A DNA stretch of 64,000 nucleotides, taken from Ctena decussata (Eukaryota > Mollusca > Bivalvia > Lucinida > Lucinidae). Where the stretch lies: NCBI GenBank assembly GCA_963989385.1, contig OZ022502.1:1952501-2016500 (forward strand), written 5' to 3'. A program made the translations under genes and the position numbers. This document shows positions 11,315 to 21,724 of this stretch, piece by piece; within the stretch, counting starts at the first letter, position 1; every line of letters begins with the position of its first letter. The notes under the pieces are model-generated. The model had not been told where the DNA came from. It was given only the letters and a program-made list of their open reading frames with translations, and did no database searches.

Positions 11315-12698
11315 TATACCCCCCGCATTTAACTGTTAAGCATGGACCTTCGTCATCTAAGTTTTACAAAGTTATACAAAGCATACATGTTATGACAACT
11401 ACAAACAAATATAGCTCATCCTATAATCCTATCAAGATAACTGAACATGTATACTTTTATCTAATATTGGCTCCAGAGAGCGAATCTGGAAAAACCTGTA
11501 GTAAAAATCAAGAAAATCGGTCAAGCAGTCTAGAAGGAGTAGCGATAACAAACTTTTATTACAAAAATTACAAAGGGGAATAACTCAGCAGGCAAACACT
11601 TCTGGGAAAAAATGGAAAACACGGGTCAACATTTTTCGAACCAAATTTGAATACAATCAAAGCAAAGATGACTAAATCCAGCCCCCCCCCCCTCCCCCCC
11701 AAAAAAAAATTTAGATAAAAATATCAAAAAAGGGCATTACTGAACAAAGAGGGGTCAGATTTCAAAGTGGAAACCTTTATGCACATCTTCATACCAATAT
11801 GTGTTCACATACTTAATTTCAAGAAAATCGGTCAAGCCGTCTAGGAGGAGTTACGATAACAAACTTTTTTTACGAATAAAATAAGGGGCACAATTCAGCA
11901 GGAAAACACTTCCGGGAACAAATGGAAAACACATGTCAACTATTTTCTTATGATGCATCTATGAACCAAATTTGAAAAAATCAAAGCAAAACGACTAAAA
12001 TCCCCAAAAATTAGGATAAAAATATCAAAAAGGGGCATAACTCAAGCAAGAGGGGTCAGATTTCAAAGTGGAAACCTTAATGCACATCTTCAGACCAATA
12101 TGTGTTCACATACTTAATTTCAAGAAAATTGGTCAAGCGGCCTAGGAGGAGTTGCGATAACAAACTTTTTTTTTACGAAAAATATAAAGGGGCATAACTC
12201 AGCAGGAAAACACTTCCGGGAAAAACTGGAAAACACATGTCAACTAGTTTCTTATGATGCATCAATGAACCAAATTTGAATAAAATCAAAGCAGAAACGA
12301 CTAAAAAAAAACAAAATTAGGGCCAAAAATATCAAAAAGGGGCGTAACTCAAGAAATAGGGGTCAGATTTCAAAATGGAAACCTTAATGCACATCTTCAG
12401 ACCAATATGCGTTCACATACTTAATTTCAAGAAAATCGGTCAAGCCGTCTAGGAGGAGTTGCGATAACAATTTTTTTTCACGAAAAATATAAAGGGGCAT
12501 AACTTAGCAGGAAAACATTTCCGGGAAAAACTGAAAAATACGTATCAACTCTTTTCACATGCTGCATCCATGGACAAAATTTGAAACAAATCGGAGCAAA
12601 TGTTGCGGACGGACAAACGGACGGACAGACGGACGGAAAGACAACGTGAAAACAGTATACCCCCCCCCCTCCCTCAAACAAGTTTGCGGGGGGCATAA
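11315..12698. mobile_element. Tandem cassette with C/G-rich inverted ends and GGAC tail
   Basis: The start TATATACCCCCCGC is mirrored by GCGGGGGGCATA at the end. Inside are about four units with a period near 305-310 bp, marked by GATAACAA before a T tract at about 11545, 11848, 12157 and 12465. Each unit contains AAGGGGCATAACTC and ACTTCCGGGAAAAA variants. The last part is a GGACGGAC microsatellite followed by a C tract that pairs with the G tract. No ORF is supported. Confidence 0.65.
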
Positions 12699-12803
12699 AA
12701 TAGCGACTGTCAAGTTTTTATTTTTACTAAGTATATTTATTTCCTGCTAAAAGAATAGAACCAAAGGTGACAACTACATAATAGCACTGATCTTTTAACA
12801 TAG

Positions 12804-13001
12804 TCTGGTAACATCGGACAGCGGGTAAATTCGGACCTACCATCGCAGACAGTAAAAATCCAGATGGGACGGCTCATAATGAGCCGTCTCGTCATGATTT
12901 TTACTGTTTGCCCAGTTATTTTTTTTTTCAATTCCAAACAACTTACATATAAAAGAAACAATTTCACTGTCAGAATTTGCCTGCTATCGGAATTTACCAG
13001 A
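12804..13001. repeat. Nested foldback (three concentric inverted repeats)
   Basis: The outermost arms begin TCTGGTAACATCGGACAGCG and end in the matching GGAATTTACCAGA, about three quarters paired over 31 bp. Inside lie perfect 11-bp arms (12850-12860 and 12896-12906) and innermost perfect 10-bp arms (GACGGCTCAT, 12868-12877 and 12879-12888). The same foldback recurs in the second duplication copy. Confidence 0.65.
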
Positions 13002-13083
13002 CTTGACCATAATGTACCCGTTTTGTATTGTGCTTGCTATTGAGTGCTTATCTTTCGAGCTGGCACACGGCGTCTAAATATCG

Positions 13084-13133
13084 TCGTACTGACGTTGATG
13101 CGACGTCATGACGTCGCATCGACGTCAGTACGA
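13084..13133. repeat. 50-bp palindrome of repeated GACGTC/ACGTCA
   Basis: Two 25-bp arms pair with one mismatch around the centre GACGTCA|TGACGTC. The motif ACGTCA is the half-site recognised by CREB/ATF proteins in animals; binding here is only a possibility. The corresponding palindrome near 16424 in copy 2 has decayed at several bases. Confidence 0.65.
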
Positions 13134-13694
13134 CATCATAACGACGTCATGTGCCTGCTGGATTGTTTCATTCTTACTCACAAGTCTTTCATACAGACCG
13201 AATAACTTGTGTGTTTGCGAACCAATGTAAAACCAGTTTAGACTCTCTAATTATTTCTTAGTTAAAATATAGGCAGTGATTAGGAAATTACCGAATTAAG
13301 AGCGACAGACAAATACTTCTACTTCTTCTACTTCTTTACTCCAAACAATCAATTTCTGACTATGACCAAAAGCTCGTCGCGGTAACAATGTGGCACCAAA
13401 AAGTTAATGCTGGTTGATTTTGCTTGTAAGATAGTGGGGAAAGAATACAATAACTTACAACCATAAAGCAGTTTAGACCATTTGTTGTAAAGAATACCTG
13501 TGAAAACAACCACGAAAACTGATTACACGGCTACACCATATATGGGAGAACCTAGATTACAGGTCAGCTATTGACTGTCAGACGTCTGACTCTTTCGTTT
13601 CTTGTGCAGAAATGATTATTGTTGGGAATTACATTCTCCTTTCGCCTATATTGTGTTGCGAAGCAGTAAAAACAGATAAAATATTGGTACTTAC

Positions 13695-13826
13695 GTAGCG
13701 GTTGCCATAGTGGTTCGCTCCCGAAACTCTCGTAGGGATTTAATATGCATAACTTTTGATCGCCCCTTACGACATTACCAGCCGTGTACAAATAAGATTC
13801 AATAATTTCCACGAAAGCTAGCGTAT
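13695..13826 (-). CDS. Candidate internal exon, product unknown
   Basis: On the minus strand an open frame ends in a near-perfect donor, CTAC|GTAAGTACC (boundary at 13695/13694). The peptide contains SYLYTAGNVVRGDQ and ILNPYESFGSEPLW and looks protein-like. The upstream end is uncertain: the only nearby AG (CGCTAG) lacks a pyrimidine tract and the frame is closed by TAA just beyond it. No family is recognised and no neighbouring exons were found. It could be chance. Confidence 0.25.
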
Positions 13827-13869
13827 TTTATAGTAATGTTGAATTTCCCACATCGTGCCTCGGTATTGG

Positions 13870-14045
13870 CCATGCTATTAATAACATGGGGAGACTGAGG
13901 CCTATAATGCATCATACAGATCTACATCCCACCCCTACTCCGCCAACGCCTAGACGCCCCGCGCACCTCGAGACCTACACTGTTTTGTTTCCTTTTTCTT
14001 AAAACGTTTAGCCATTTAAATAGTGGAGCGGTCAAATTATCTAAA
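13870..14045. other. No gene recognised
   Basis: Short unique-looking stretch between the candidate exon and repeat B. A pyrimidine-rich patch near 13925-13980 is the only notable composition. Confidence 0.3.
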
Positions 14046-14049
14046 TCTT

Positions 14050-14215
14050 AAGTCCGAACTCATTTAATCGAAATAAACATCGACAAATCCGAAATGATTA
14101 GATGCAAAGACATGGACCCGAAAACAGGAAGTGCGACCAGGTGCTCGCGAGTAGTAAGCATCGCTATATCTGATGGAAAAGTCAGTGAACATGAAAGTCC
14201 GGTAACTCAACTTGT
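14050..14215 (+). repeat. Dispersed repeat B, copy 1
   Basis: It shares AAGTCCGAACTC, ACATGGACCC.AAAACAG, AGTAAGCATC and GAAAGTCCGGTA, in the same order, with 63250-63435. Class unknown. Confidence 0.6.
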
Positions 14216-14251
14216 TTAAAAGAAATGGCGTGCCTTGTTGCTTGCGTCAGC

Positions 14252-14306
14252 CCCCCCCCACTCTTGGTGTGTTGCTGGAACAGAGCCCCCCCCCCCCCCC
14301 CCCCCT
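14252..14306. repeat. Poly(C) tracts
   Basis: A 9-base and a roughly 22-base run of C in 50 bp. The longer one could adopt unusual structure and is a likely sequencing or assembly weak spot. Confidence 0.7.
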
Positions 14307-14712
14307 CTTGCGTCTGAAATTAAATAGTTAGGTGTTATTTTCACAACCAAACTACATATAGCCGTCATGTTCCAAAACGAGTTGAAAAAAAAATACCTAC
14401 AGAGACTCAGAGATTGGACAAAAAGTGTTTAATCAAAATACTGCCGTTAACTTCGGTGCATTTCCACGTATGCTGACAAATTTATCATCTGAAAAGCACA
14501 ACATATACCATCACGAAAATTATACTTATATGAAAATAAATGATATGCAATGTAAAAGAAAAATAATTTTTTATGTTTGTTATCTCTAGTTGCGAATTTT
14601 TTTTATTTATAAAACCTTGTTTCCATTGACGTCTATTATTTCTGTTTGTTCCAATACGCATAAAATCCATACAATTTTAAGAGAATTTGAATGGGGCCAA
14701 AAAGGGGCCCTT

Positions 14713-16697
14713 ATCAGATTTCAAAATGGAAACCTTAATGCACATCTTCAGACCAATATGCGTTCACATACTTAATTTCAAGAAAATCGGTCAAGCCGTC
14801 TAGGAGGAGTTGCGATAACAATTTTTTTCACGAAAAATATAAAGGGGCATAACTCAGCAGGAAAACATTTCCGGGAAAAACTGAAAAATACGTATCAACT
14901 CTTTTCACATGCTGCATCCATGGACAAAATTTGAAACAAATCGGAGTAAATGTTGCGGACGGACAAACGGACGGACAGACGGACGGAAGGACAACGTGAA
15001 AACAGTATACCCCCCCCCCCTCAAACAAGTTTGCGGGGGGTATAAAATAGCGACTGTCAAGTTTTTATTTTTACTAAGTATATTTATTTCCTGCTAAAAG
15101 AATAGAACCAAAGGTGACAACTGTACTCGAGGACTTTAAAAACGCCTCACCCTAAAATGTGATATATTTTGGAAATTCTATATTTCAAGTTGATAAATAT
15201 TACTAGGTTTTATCAGAAAATGTAAAGCAAATCAAATTTAAGATATGGCAAGAACGTATGTCATGCGTGACGACCTTTGCATTTAATCGGTCAACGTCAC
15301 TGTCCCGTCATTTTATTTACAACTTCTTTATGTTACAGCCCTTGACGTCAATTCCAGCTGTGCACTGAAAGATATCCTACAGTATAAACACAAAATCAAA
15401 GCCGCCATGATTCTATGTGCTGTCAGACTGCGTAAATCGAAAACTGCAACACACAAACTGGAATTTCAAAAAGTGATTTTCTGGAAAATAACGTAATTTG
15501 ACGTTTTGCACTTTACATGACCAGTATTCGATACAAACATCTTACAGTTTTACTTCCTAAGCATCCGTCAGCATCAATGGCTACTTTGATACCAGTTCCA
15601 AATGTCTTTTTATCAACGTAGTGACTGACGTTAACGTCATTCGGTCCATCCTTAACGGACTTTAAGATTCACATTTTAACTATACGCAGTTCTAGAGTAG
15701 ACCATTGTGATTCGTAAAATACTGTTTGAGTAATTTTATTTCTGTCTGTTTCGAAGTTTGATGCCATGTTTAAAATGCCATTATTGCATTCCACGAGCGT
15801 TTGTGTACCTCTCTTAAATTAAGTAACTGTTGAAATATAGCGGAAGTCGGGAACCACGCTATACTCCGACAAGCATTCGGACGGTGCATTATAACCGTTA
15901 TGCTGAAAATCCCACATTTTAAAACACCCCTCTATCTTCGTCGCGTGTATTTAAACATTTTAAATTTCGAGATTGTTCTGATGATTATCTCTGGCATTTC
16001 ATGTATGCATACAGTTTTATGTATCATTTATTTTATTTTTGCTGATAATAAAACAAATGCAGAATTTCAATTTCTTTCAGGTGAGGCGTTTTAAAAGTCC
16101 TCGAGTATACATAATAGCACTGATCTTTTAACATAGTCTGGTAACATCGGACAGCGGGTAAATTCGGACCTACCATCGCAGACAGTAAAAATCCAGATGG
16201 GACGGCTCATAATGAGCCGTCTCGTCATGATTTTTACTGTTTGCCCAGTTATTTTTTTTTCAATTCCAAACAACTTACATATAAAAGAAACAATTTCACT
16301 GTCAGAATTTGCCTGCTATCGGAATTTACCAGACTTGACCATAATGTACCCGTTTTGTGTTGTCCTTGCTATTGAGTGCTTATCTTTCGAGCTGGCACAC
16401 GGCGTCTAAATATCGTCGTACTGACGTTATGCGACATCATGACGTCGCATCGACGCCAGTACGACATCATAACGACGTCATGTGCCTGCTGGATTGTTTC
16501 ATTCTTACTCACAAGTCTTTCATACAGACCGAATAACTTGTGTGTTTGCGAACCAATGTAAAACCAGTTTAGACTCTCTAATTATTTCTTAGTTATAATA
16601 TAGGCAGTGATTAGGAAATTACCGAATTAAGAGCGACAGACAAATACTTCTACTTCTTCTACTTCTTTACTCCAAACAATCAATTTCTGACTATGAC
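14713..16697. repeat. Segmental duplication, copy 2 (occupied site)
   Basis: 14713-15123 plus 16106-16697 align to copy 1 at 12363-13366 with very few differences, for example a shorter C tract and decay of the ACGTCA palindrome. The extra 980 bp is the TIR element at 15126-16105. Confidence 0.85.
15126..16105. mobile_element. 980-bp TIR element inserted in duplication copy 2
   Basis: The left end CTCGAGGACTTTAAAAACGC is mirrored by GCGTTTTAAAAGTCCTCGAG, and the pairing continues through CTCACC, about 27 bp with one or two mismatches. TA flanks both sides (15124-15125 and 16106-16107), as in Tc1/mariner-type insertions. The corresponding position in copy 1 (near 12773) is uninterrupted. No transposase ORF, so non-autonomous. 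Confidence 0.8.
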
Positions 16698-16827
16698 TGG
16701 GAGGCGCTGTCGGGAAACAGCTAGAAAATGATGAAAAATGAGTGAGGTTAAGGCATGTATGAACGAATGATGATGACGTTTAAAAGACCTACATTTACTA
16801 CTGCTAAAACATAAAAAATGACTTGGC

Positions 16828-16990
16828 TATTAAAATGTGACAGTAGCCAGCCCAGAGGCAAATTCATCCAGGCTGGTGCTGGCCTTGAGGTTGTAAGGGA
16901 GACTATTCCAGTATCTAATGGTTCTTGGGAAATATAAATAAGATAATGTGATGTTACACTATATCAAGTAACAGGCAGTTTGTAAGAAAA
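16828..16990 (-). mobile_element. C-terminal fragment of a LINE reverse transcriptase ORF
   Basis: The minus frame reads FPRTIRYWNSLPYNL, then STSLDEF, and ends at a TAA (16830-16832). The pattern R-x-x-x-WNSLP followed by a short SLDxF box and the stop is the usual C-terminus of jockey/CR1-type reverse transcriptase proteins. Upstream the frame is recognisable for only a few codons (LSYLYFPRT). A dead remnant. Confidence 0.65.
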
Positions 16991-17240
16991 AGAATATAAA
17001 CAACAACAACAACAACAAATCAGAAAAGCGACCAGAGGGAAAAAATAATTGAGAAAATATATTATTAGATCTATAAAAAAAGAAGAGAAAAAAAAGAAAT
17101 AGGTAATGATAGATTGTTCAATAAATTTCAAAAGACCGAGGAATAAAGCACACTGATATGTACACTGACTAAGAGGCAAAAGTCAAACGATAGGTGATGA
17201 TCAAGATCCATATCCCGTGCTCAACACCAAACGGGTTTGA

Positions 17241-17480
17241 GCAGAGGGCGAGGTTTGGACCAGTAAAACATGTTTAAGCCCCCCTCCCGCCCCCCTCCTC
17301 CACCCCCGTAATCTTTCGCTGACCGTTCCAAGGCGGTACTTCTGTTGTGGTTCCTTGATGTTACATTGTGCTATGTCCGCTTGTCTATGTTCTTTGGCGG
17401 TTTAGTCACCTGTTTTGCTACCCAGTCTGTCTTTTCTTTTGTTTTGTAAGTTAGAAATACAATAGATAAAAACAGATGTT
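17241..17480 (+). mobile_element. Family A retroelement 3' UTR fragment (A1)
   Basis: Carries the family landmarks CAGAGGGCGAGGTTTGG, GTAAAACATGTTTAAGCCCC, GACCGTTCCAAGGCGGTACT and TCTTTGGCGGTTT, then stops after ATAGATAAAAACAGATGTT. Family A is identified as a reverse-transcriptase retroelement by the ORF tails joined to it at 41.8-42.8 kb and 57.2 kb. Confidence 0.7.
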
Positions 17481-17574
17481 GGGGGGAGGGGGAGAGAGGC
17501 GGCTGGGCTTAGGCTTGAACCAGCTTTACTTGATTCAAACCTTGTCCTAGCCAATACACTTCTTCACTGTTTCT

Positions 17575-17740
17575 ATTGCGATTTTTTATTATTATTATTG
17601 TTATTGTTTGTCGTCTTCGATTTGTTAACATTATTTCGATAGATCCGCGGTCATCTACTGAGCAAGAGCTGATCTTTTGGCTTTTCACCTACCTTGGTTT
17701 GCTTTGTTTTTATTATTTTTTTCCTATCTGGTGTTTGGGA
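17575..17740 (+). repeat. Dispersed repeat C, copy 1
   Basis: Shares GTTATTGTTTGTCG, ACATTATTTCG, CATCT(A/G)CTG and GAAAAAGCTGATCTC-like boxes in order with 39215-39400. Class unknown. Confidence 0.4.
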
Positions 17741-17799
17741 CAGGATATGGAAATCAATTGATCATTGCCTTCTCATCTACTTTTCAGAGGTGTAAACAT

Positions 17800-18024
17800 A
17801 GCTTTGACACGAGAAAAACAAAAAAGTGGTTATGCGCCCAGCGCAGACTCAGATCAGTCTGGGCATCTGCCCAGTCCGATCAGACTCTTCGCATTGCGCT
17901 TAAAGGGTAGCTGAGGGTCTAAGCTACCTTCATGCAGACAGCGAAGACTCGGATGCCCAGGCTGATCTGAGTCCGGGCTTGGCGCACGACCACATTGTTG
18001 GTTGTGTCGTGTCTCGGCTCAAAA
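17800..18024. mobile_element. Palindromic element P, copy 4
   Basis: Contains CAAAAAAGTGGTTATGCGCC and the mirror GGCGCACGACCACATTGTTGG, the CAGATCAGTCTGGGC / GCCCAGGCTGATCTG pair and GTGTCTCGGCTC at the right end. The left GAGCCGCG terminus has decayed. Confidence 0.65.
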
Positions 18025-18176
18025 TTTATGAACATATAAATATTATCTTGTTTCAGGAATTTTACAAATTATAGTCAAGTTAGTATAAGGTTTTCTTTGA
18101 TGTCAAGCCAAACTAATTATGTAAAAGCCTTCGACGCCATCAGTAAAAAACGATACCACATATTCGATAAATCACC

Positions 18177-18413
18177 CTAATGTCTCTTTTTTCTTTGTTC
18201 CAAGAGCTTGTTCACTTTTGCGTCGATATTGTCCACTTTCGCGTCGATATTGTCCACTTTCGCGTCGATATTCAAAAGATGCTTTTCGAGTTGATCAAGG
18301 CGTCTTCCAATGTCAGCATTTCCAGTTAGTGCAGAGTCTTGAATGGTGACATCTCTTTGTACGGCTTGTTTAACCTCCTGTGTCGGTACCGCTTTACCTT
18401 CGCTAACACCTTG
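18177..18413 (-). CDS. Coiled-coil terminal exon, probable 3' exon of the GIMAP-like gene at 24.7-25.5 kb
   Basis: An open minus-strand frame of 78 codons plus TAG (18177-18179) begins right after an acceptor (CTTTAAATTTCAG|CAAGG) and has no ATG at its start, so it is an exon, not a small gene. The peptide starts QGVSEGKAVPTQE, then RRLDQLEKHLL, then three copies of the heptad NIDAKVD, ending LLEQRKKRH. The three heptads are a 21-bp tandem duplication in the DNA and form a textbook coiled coil with I and V at core positions. It is in phase 0. The GIMAP-like exon 6.3 kb upstream on the same strand offers a phase-0 donor (AAG|GTAATA), so the two can be spliced in frame. GIMAP-type proteins often end in a basic coiled coil. 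The link is inference; another gene could own this exon. Confidence 0.6.
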   Translation of the reverse strand, partial: QGVSEGKAVPTQEVKQAVQRDVTIQDSALTGNADIGRRLDQLEKHLLNIDAKVDNIDAKVDNIDAKVNKLLEQRKKRH

Positions 18414-19590
18414 CTGAAATTTAAAGGCATACTATCCTCTTAAATAATTTTTACTAAAGTTGTTGTACATTTTGATTTGATGGTACATTATGAAGTATAA
18501 ATAAGGTTTGAAAAATGAAACACCTAATCCAATGTCGTATAGATAACGACATTTTATAGCGTGCATTGTCAGAACCCAGTGATATTTAAAGTTACTGTAT
18601 AGTATAAAGCTAATTTTTCAAAGTTTTTTGTAAGTCTCTTTAACATAATAATAGAACATTTGATCAATATCGCCTTATCAAAATTTTATGCGTGTGTTAT
18701 AGATGATGTTGGTTGATTTTTAAAATGCGAGACCAACGAGAAGATAACGATATCGATCGATAGTGGCAAGCTCATAATTTGATATTGCACACTTAAAGAT
18801 AAATATTCTTGTTTTATATTGGACGCCATAAACCTGTTATGCAACAGTGCAATGGCACTGCCGTTTCATCAAAGGCAATACCCCATCTCACATAGGTAAT
18901 GACATAACTCGACGGCTCGATATAGACTGAAATACTGTCTCAAAGAGCCGTTAAATCCAAAAAATCAACCAATATATAAGTAAAAAGTTGGAGTTGTGAT
19001 ATCAACGGACGTTCTATAGCTGACGACCTTGGGACAATATTCACCGATATCAGTTCAATAAACATTATTGCATCGGCATGCTTCCGCTTTATCTTAATAT
19101 ATAATCTAATTAATCATATGTATTCAGGACACCAGACCCTGAATCATGAGACGATTCATTTGGCAAGGAAATGTCTTAAAGAACAATGACATGTCTATGC
19201 AATTAATTAGTAATTTTGAAATTAAATACGTGTGTGTCGTAGAACAGGTCAATACAGTACTACAGCACAAAGGAGACATTGTGCTGTCGAATGACGTAGA
19301 AATGATGCTTTATCTCTTTCATTTACTTATTTTCTGTTTTGTGTTGTGTTTTGAGGTTGAAAAGAAGAATACAAGACGAGTTTCACATCACTTTGTTTAT
19401 GCAATATAGCGAATTTCTGTTGATAACTGTTGCTTATGCAGTATATTGAAGCTTTATGACCAGCAAGAGACTTCGTTTTACTGATTTTATTCCTTCTGTA
19501 TATATATATATATAGCCTCTGTCCTAATCATCCCAAATCATTCTGATCTACGATGTCCAGTATGGCTTTTAAGATAACAGTTGAGACTTG
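18414..19590. other. No exon recognised; probable intron of the GIMAP-like gene
   Basis: AT-rich sequence with a (TA)n run near 19499-19516. The ORF at 19146-19409 shows no motif. Confidence 0.4.
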
Positions 19591-20342
19591 TCTTTTAAAG
19601 GAGTATGGTACTGATTATATCCGATTTGGCTTTTAAAGGAGTATGGTACTGATGATTTCCGATTTGTCTTTTAAAGGAGTATGTTACTGATGATTTCCGA
19701 TTTGTCTTTTAAAGGAGTATGGTACTAGTTATATCCGATTTGTCTTTTAAAGGAGTATGGTACTGATTATATCAGATTTGCCTTTTAAAGGAGTATGGTA
19801 CTGATTATATCAGATTTGCCTTTTAAAGGAGTATGATACTGATTATATCCGATTTGGCTTTTAAAGGACTATGGTACTGATTATTTCCGATTTGTCTTTT
19901 AAAGGAGTATGATACTGATTATATCCGATTTGGCTTTTAAAGGAGTATGGTACTGATTATTTCCGATTTGTCTTTTAAAGGAGTATGGTACTGATTATAT
20001 CCGATTTGGCTTTTAAAGGAGTATGGTACTGATTATATCAGATTTGCCTTTTAAAGGAGTATGATACTGAATATTTCCGATTTGTCATTTAAAGGAGTAT
20101 GGTACTGTTTATATAAGATTTGTCTTTTAAAGGAGTATGGTACTAATTATATCCGATTTGTAATTTAAAGGAGTATGGTACTAATTATATCCGATTTGTC
20201 TTTTAAAGGAGTATGGTATTGATTATTTCCGATTTGTCTTTTAAAGGAGTACGGTACTGATTATTTCCGATTTGTCTTTTAAAGGAGTATGGTACTGCTT
20301 ATATCAGATTTGTCTTTTAAAGGAGTACGGTACTGATTATAT
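19591..20342. repeat. 38-bp minisatellite, 20 copies
   Basis: Unit CTTTTAAAGGAGTATGGTAC followed by TGATTATATCCGATTTGT, repeated head to tail 20 times with no spacers. Variants (GATTTGGC/GATTTGTC/GATTTGCC; TATATCC/TATTTCC) recur in short runs, which suggests that multi-unit blocks were duplicated. AT-rich, with no open frame across units. Confidence 0.95.
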
Positions 20343-20730
20343 GATATTGCCTGGCTTTAACTGTGTAGCAGGCGTCACAACAATTTGCAACTTCTACTAG
20401 TTCTAAGCAAACTGAAAATACGGATCCACATAATACAATGCATAACGCTAAAGTGGGTGCATTTGAGTTTGGGTTACACGTTTAAGTTCTTTAATATTAC
20501 ATGAAAAATGTCCCAGGCAGCAAGGGATCGCACTGGATTGCTATGACGATGACATACACATATTGTACCCAATGGTTATTCGGAGAAGCAAGTTTGTAAT
20601 CGCTGTAATCATTGAAGGGTTTGGCAGTTTATGTAGTGTGTCTAAACCTGTGTGAAGATTTATAAATGAATAACCATGGCGCCTGTTGTAAACTCTGAAT
20701 GATTATCATCGCGAATATGTGTTTTGGTCC
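20343..20730. other. No gene recognised
   Basis: Unique-looking sequence between the minisatellite and the 317-bp duplication. Confidence 0.4.
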
Positions 20731-21363
20731 TGTTTGAACAGGAGCCTGCCAATTGTGTATTTACCGTATAATTTAATACTGCTATCCGTTACTAGCATCC
20801 ATTTGGGTTACAGATCTTAATTTGCTATGACTTAGTCAATTACTTTAGGTACTTGTGAAATGTGTTATTTTGGCAAATACTATACTGGAAGACACATATT
20901 TGCTGTTTAATAACGAAGTTCTAAGGACATGATACTGATTTCATGTCCCGATAAAACGCTAAAGATAGATGCAAAATGATTATGACGTGAAATGTAAAGC
21001 TGATGTAGACTTAACATAAATAAATGTAATGCTACAGTCTGCATGTCTGTTTGAACAGTAGCCTGCCAATTGTGTATTTACCGTAAAATTTAATACTGCT
21101 ATCCGTTACTAGCATCCATTTGGGTTACAGATTTTAATTTTCTATGACTTAGTCAAATACTTTAGGTACTTGTGAAATGTGTTATTTTGGCACATACTAT
21201 ACTGGAAGACACATATTTGCTGTTTAATAACGAAGTTCTAAGGACATGATACTGATTTCATGTCCCGATAAAACGCTAAAGATAGATGCAAAATGATTAT
21301 GACGTGAAATGTTAAGCTGATGTAGACTTAACATAAATAAATGTAATGCTACAGTCTGCATGT
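20731..21363. repeat. Tandem duplication of 317 bp (two copies)
   Basis: Copy 1 is 20731-21047 and copy 2 is 21048-21363, both starting TGTTTGAACAG and both ending with AATGCTACAGTCTGCATGT. They differ at only a handful of bases. The last 30-40 bp of each copy are the reverse-transcriptase tail of family A, so the duplication happened after that retroelement inserted. Confidence 0.9.
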
Positions 21364-21724
21364 TTAGTAGTTATCCAAATCATGGTTAATAACGTTACTT
21401 TCCCTCTTAAATTGCATGCCGGTTGGTCAGGTATCAGACTCAATGATGGGCCCGCCATTTAGCTTCTTTGTTTAGTTGGTTGGTGCTTGAGTTTGCCTTG
21501 TCTGTTGCTTGGTTATTCGGGGTCGGGAGTGGTGTTGTTTGACTTCAAAGGGGTCTCCTGATGTTACAATACGTTATTTTCATCGAGTCCTCATCTCTTG
21601 ATTCATCATAGGTCTTATACGTGATTTATTTGTTTCCGATGATGTTTCATTGATGGATTAGGAAACCTTTATGCGGACCAATCAGCTAACTAAATGTTTC
21701 AAACCACTGCAGAAACAGAGGGCG
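21315..21724 (+). mobile_element. Family A retroelement: reverse-transcriptase tail and 3' UTR, 5' part (A2)
   Basis: The frame reads NVMLQSACLVV then IMVNN and, after a shift, a decayed PVGQVSDSMMGP: the C-terminus of the reverse-transcriptase ORF seen at 42.4 kb. It is followed by the family 3' UTR landmarks TTGCCTTGTCTGTTGCTTGG, GGGGTCTCCTG and TTTCAAACCACTGCAGAA. It continues at 22047 after a nested insertion. Confidence 0.7.

Larger units (their letters stand above)
12363..13366. repeat. Segmental duplication, copy 1 (empty site)
   Basis: About 1004 bp that match 14713-16697 almost base for base once the 980-bp TIR insertion there is removed. Both copies end abruptly after CAATTTCTGACTATGAC. 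It covers the end of the tandem cassette, the foldback at 12804-13001 and the ACGTCA palindrome. Confidence 0.85.

Noticed and set aside
12478..12750. ORFs such as 12478-12696 and the identical 14828-15028 as duplicated genes
   Set aside because: They are read-through of the GGAC microsatellite and C/G tracts, duplicated with the segment.
19591..20342. Direct-repeat array as a CRISPR
   Set aside because: Units of 38 bp are contiguous with no spacers, and the genome is clearly eukaryotic.
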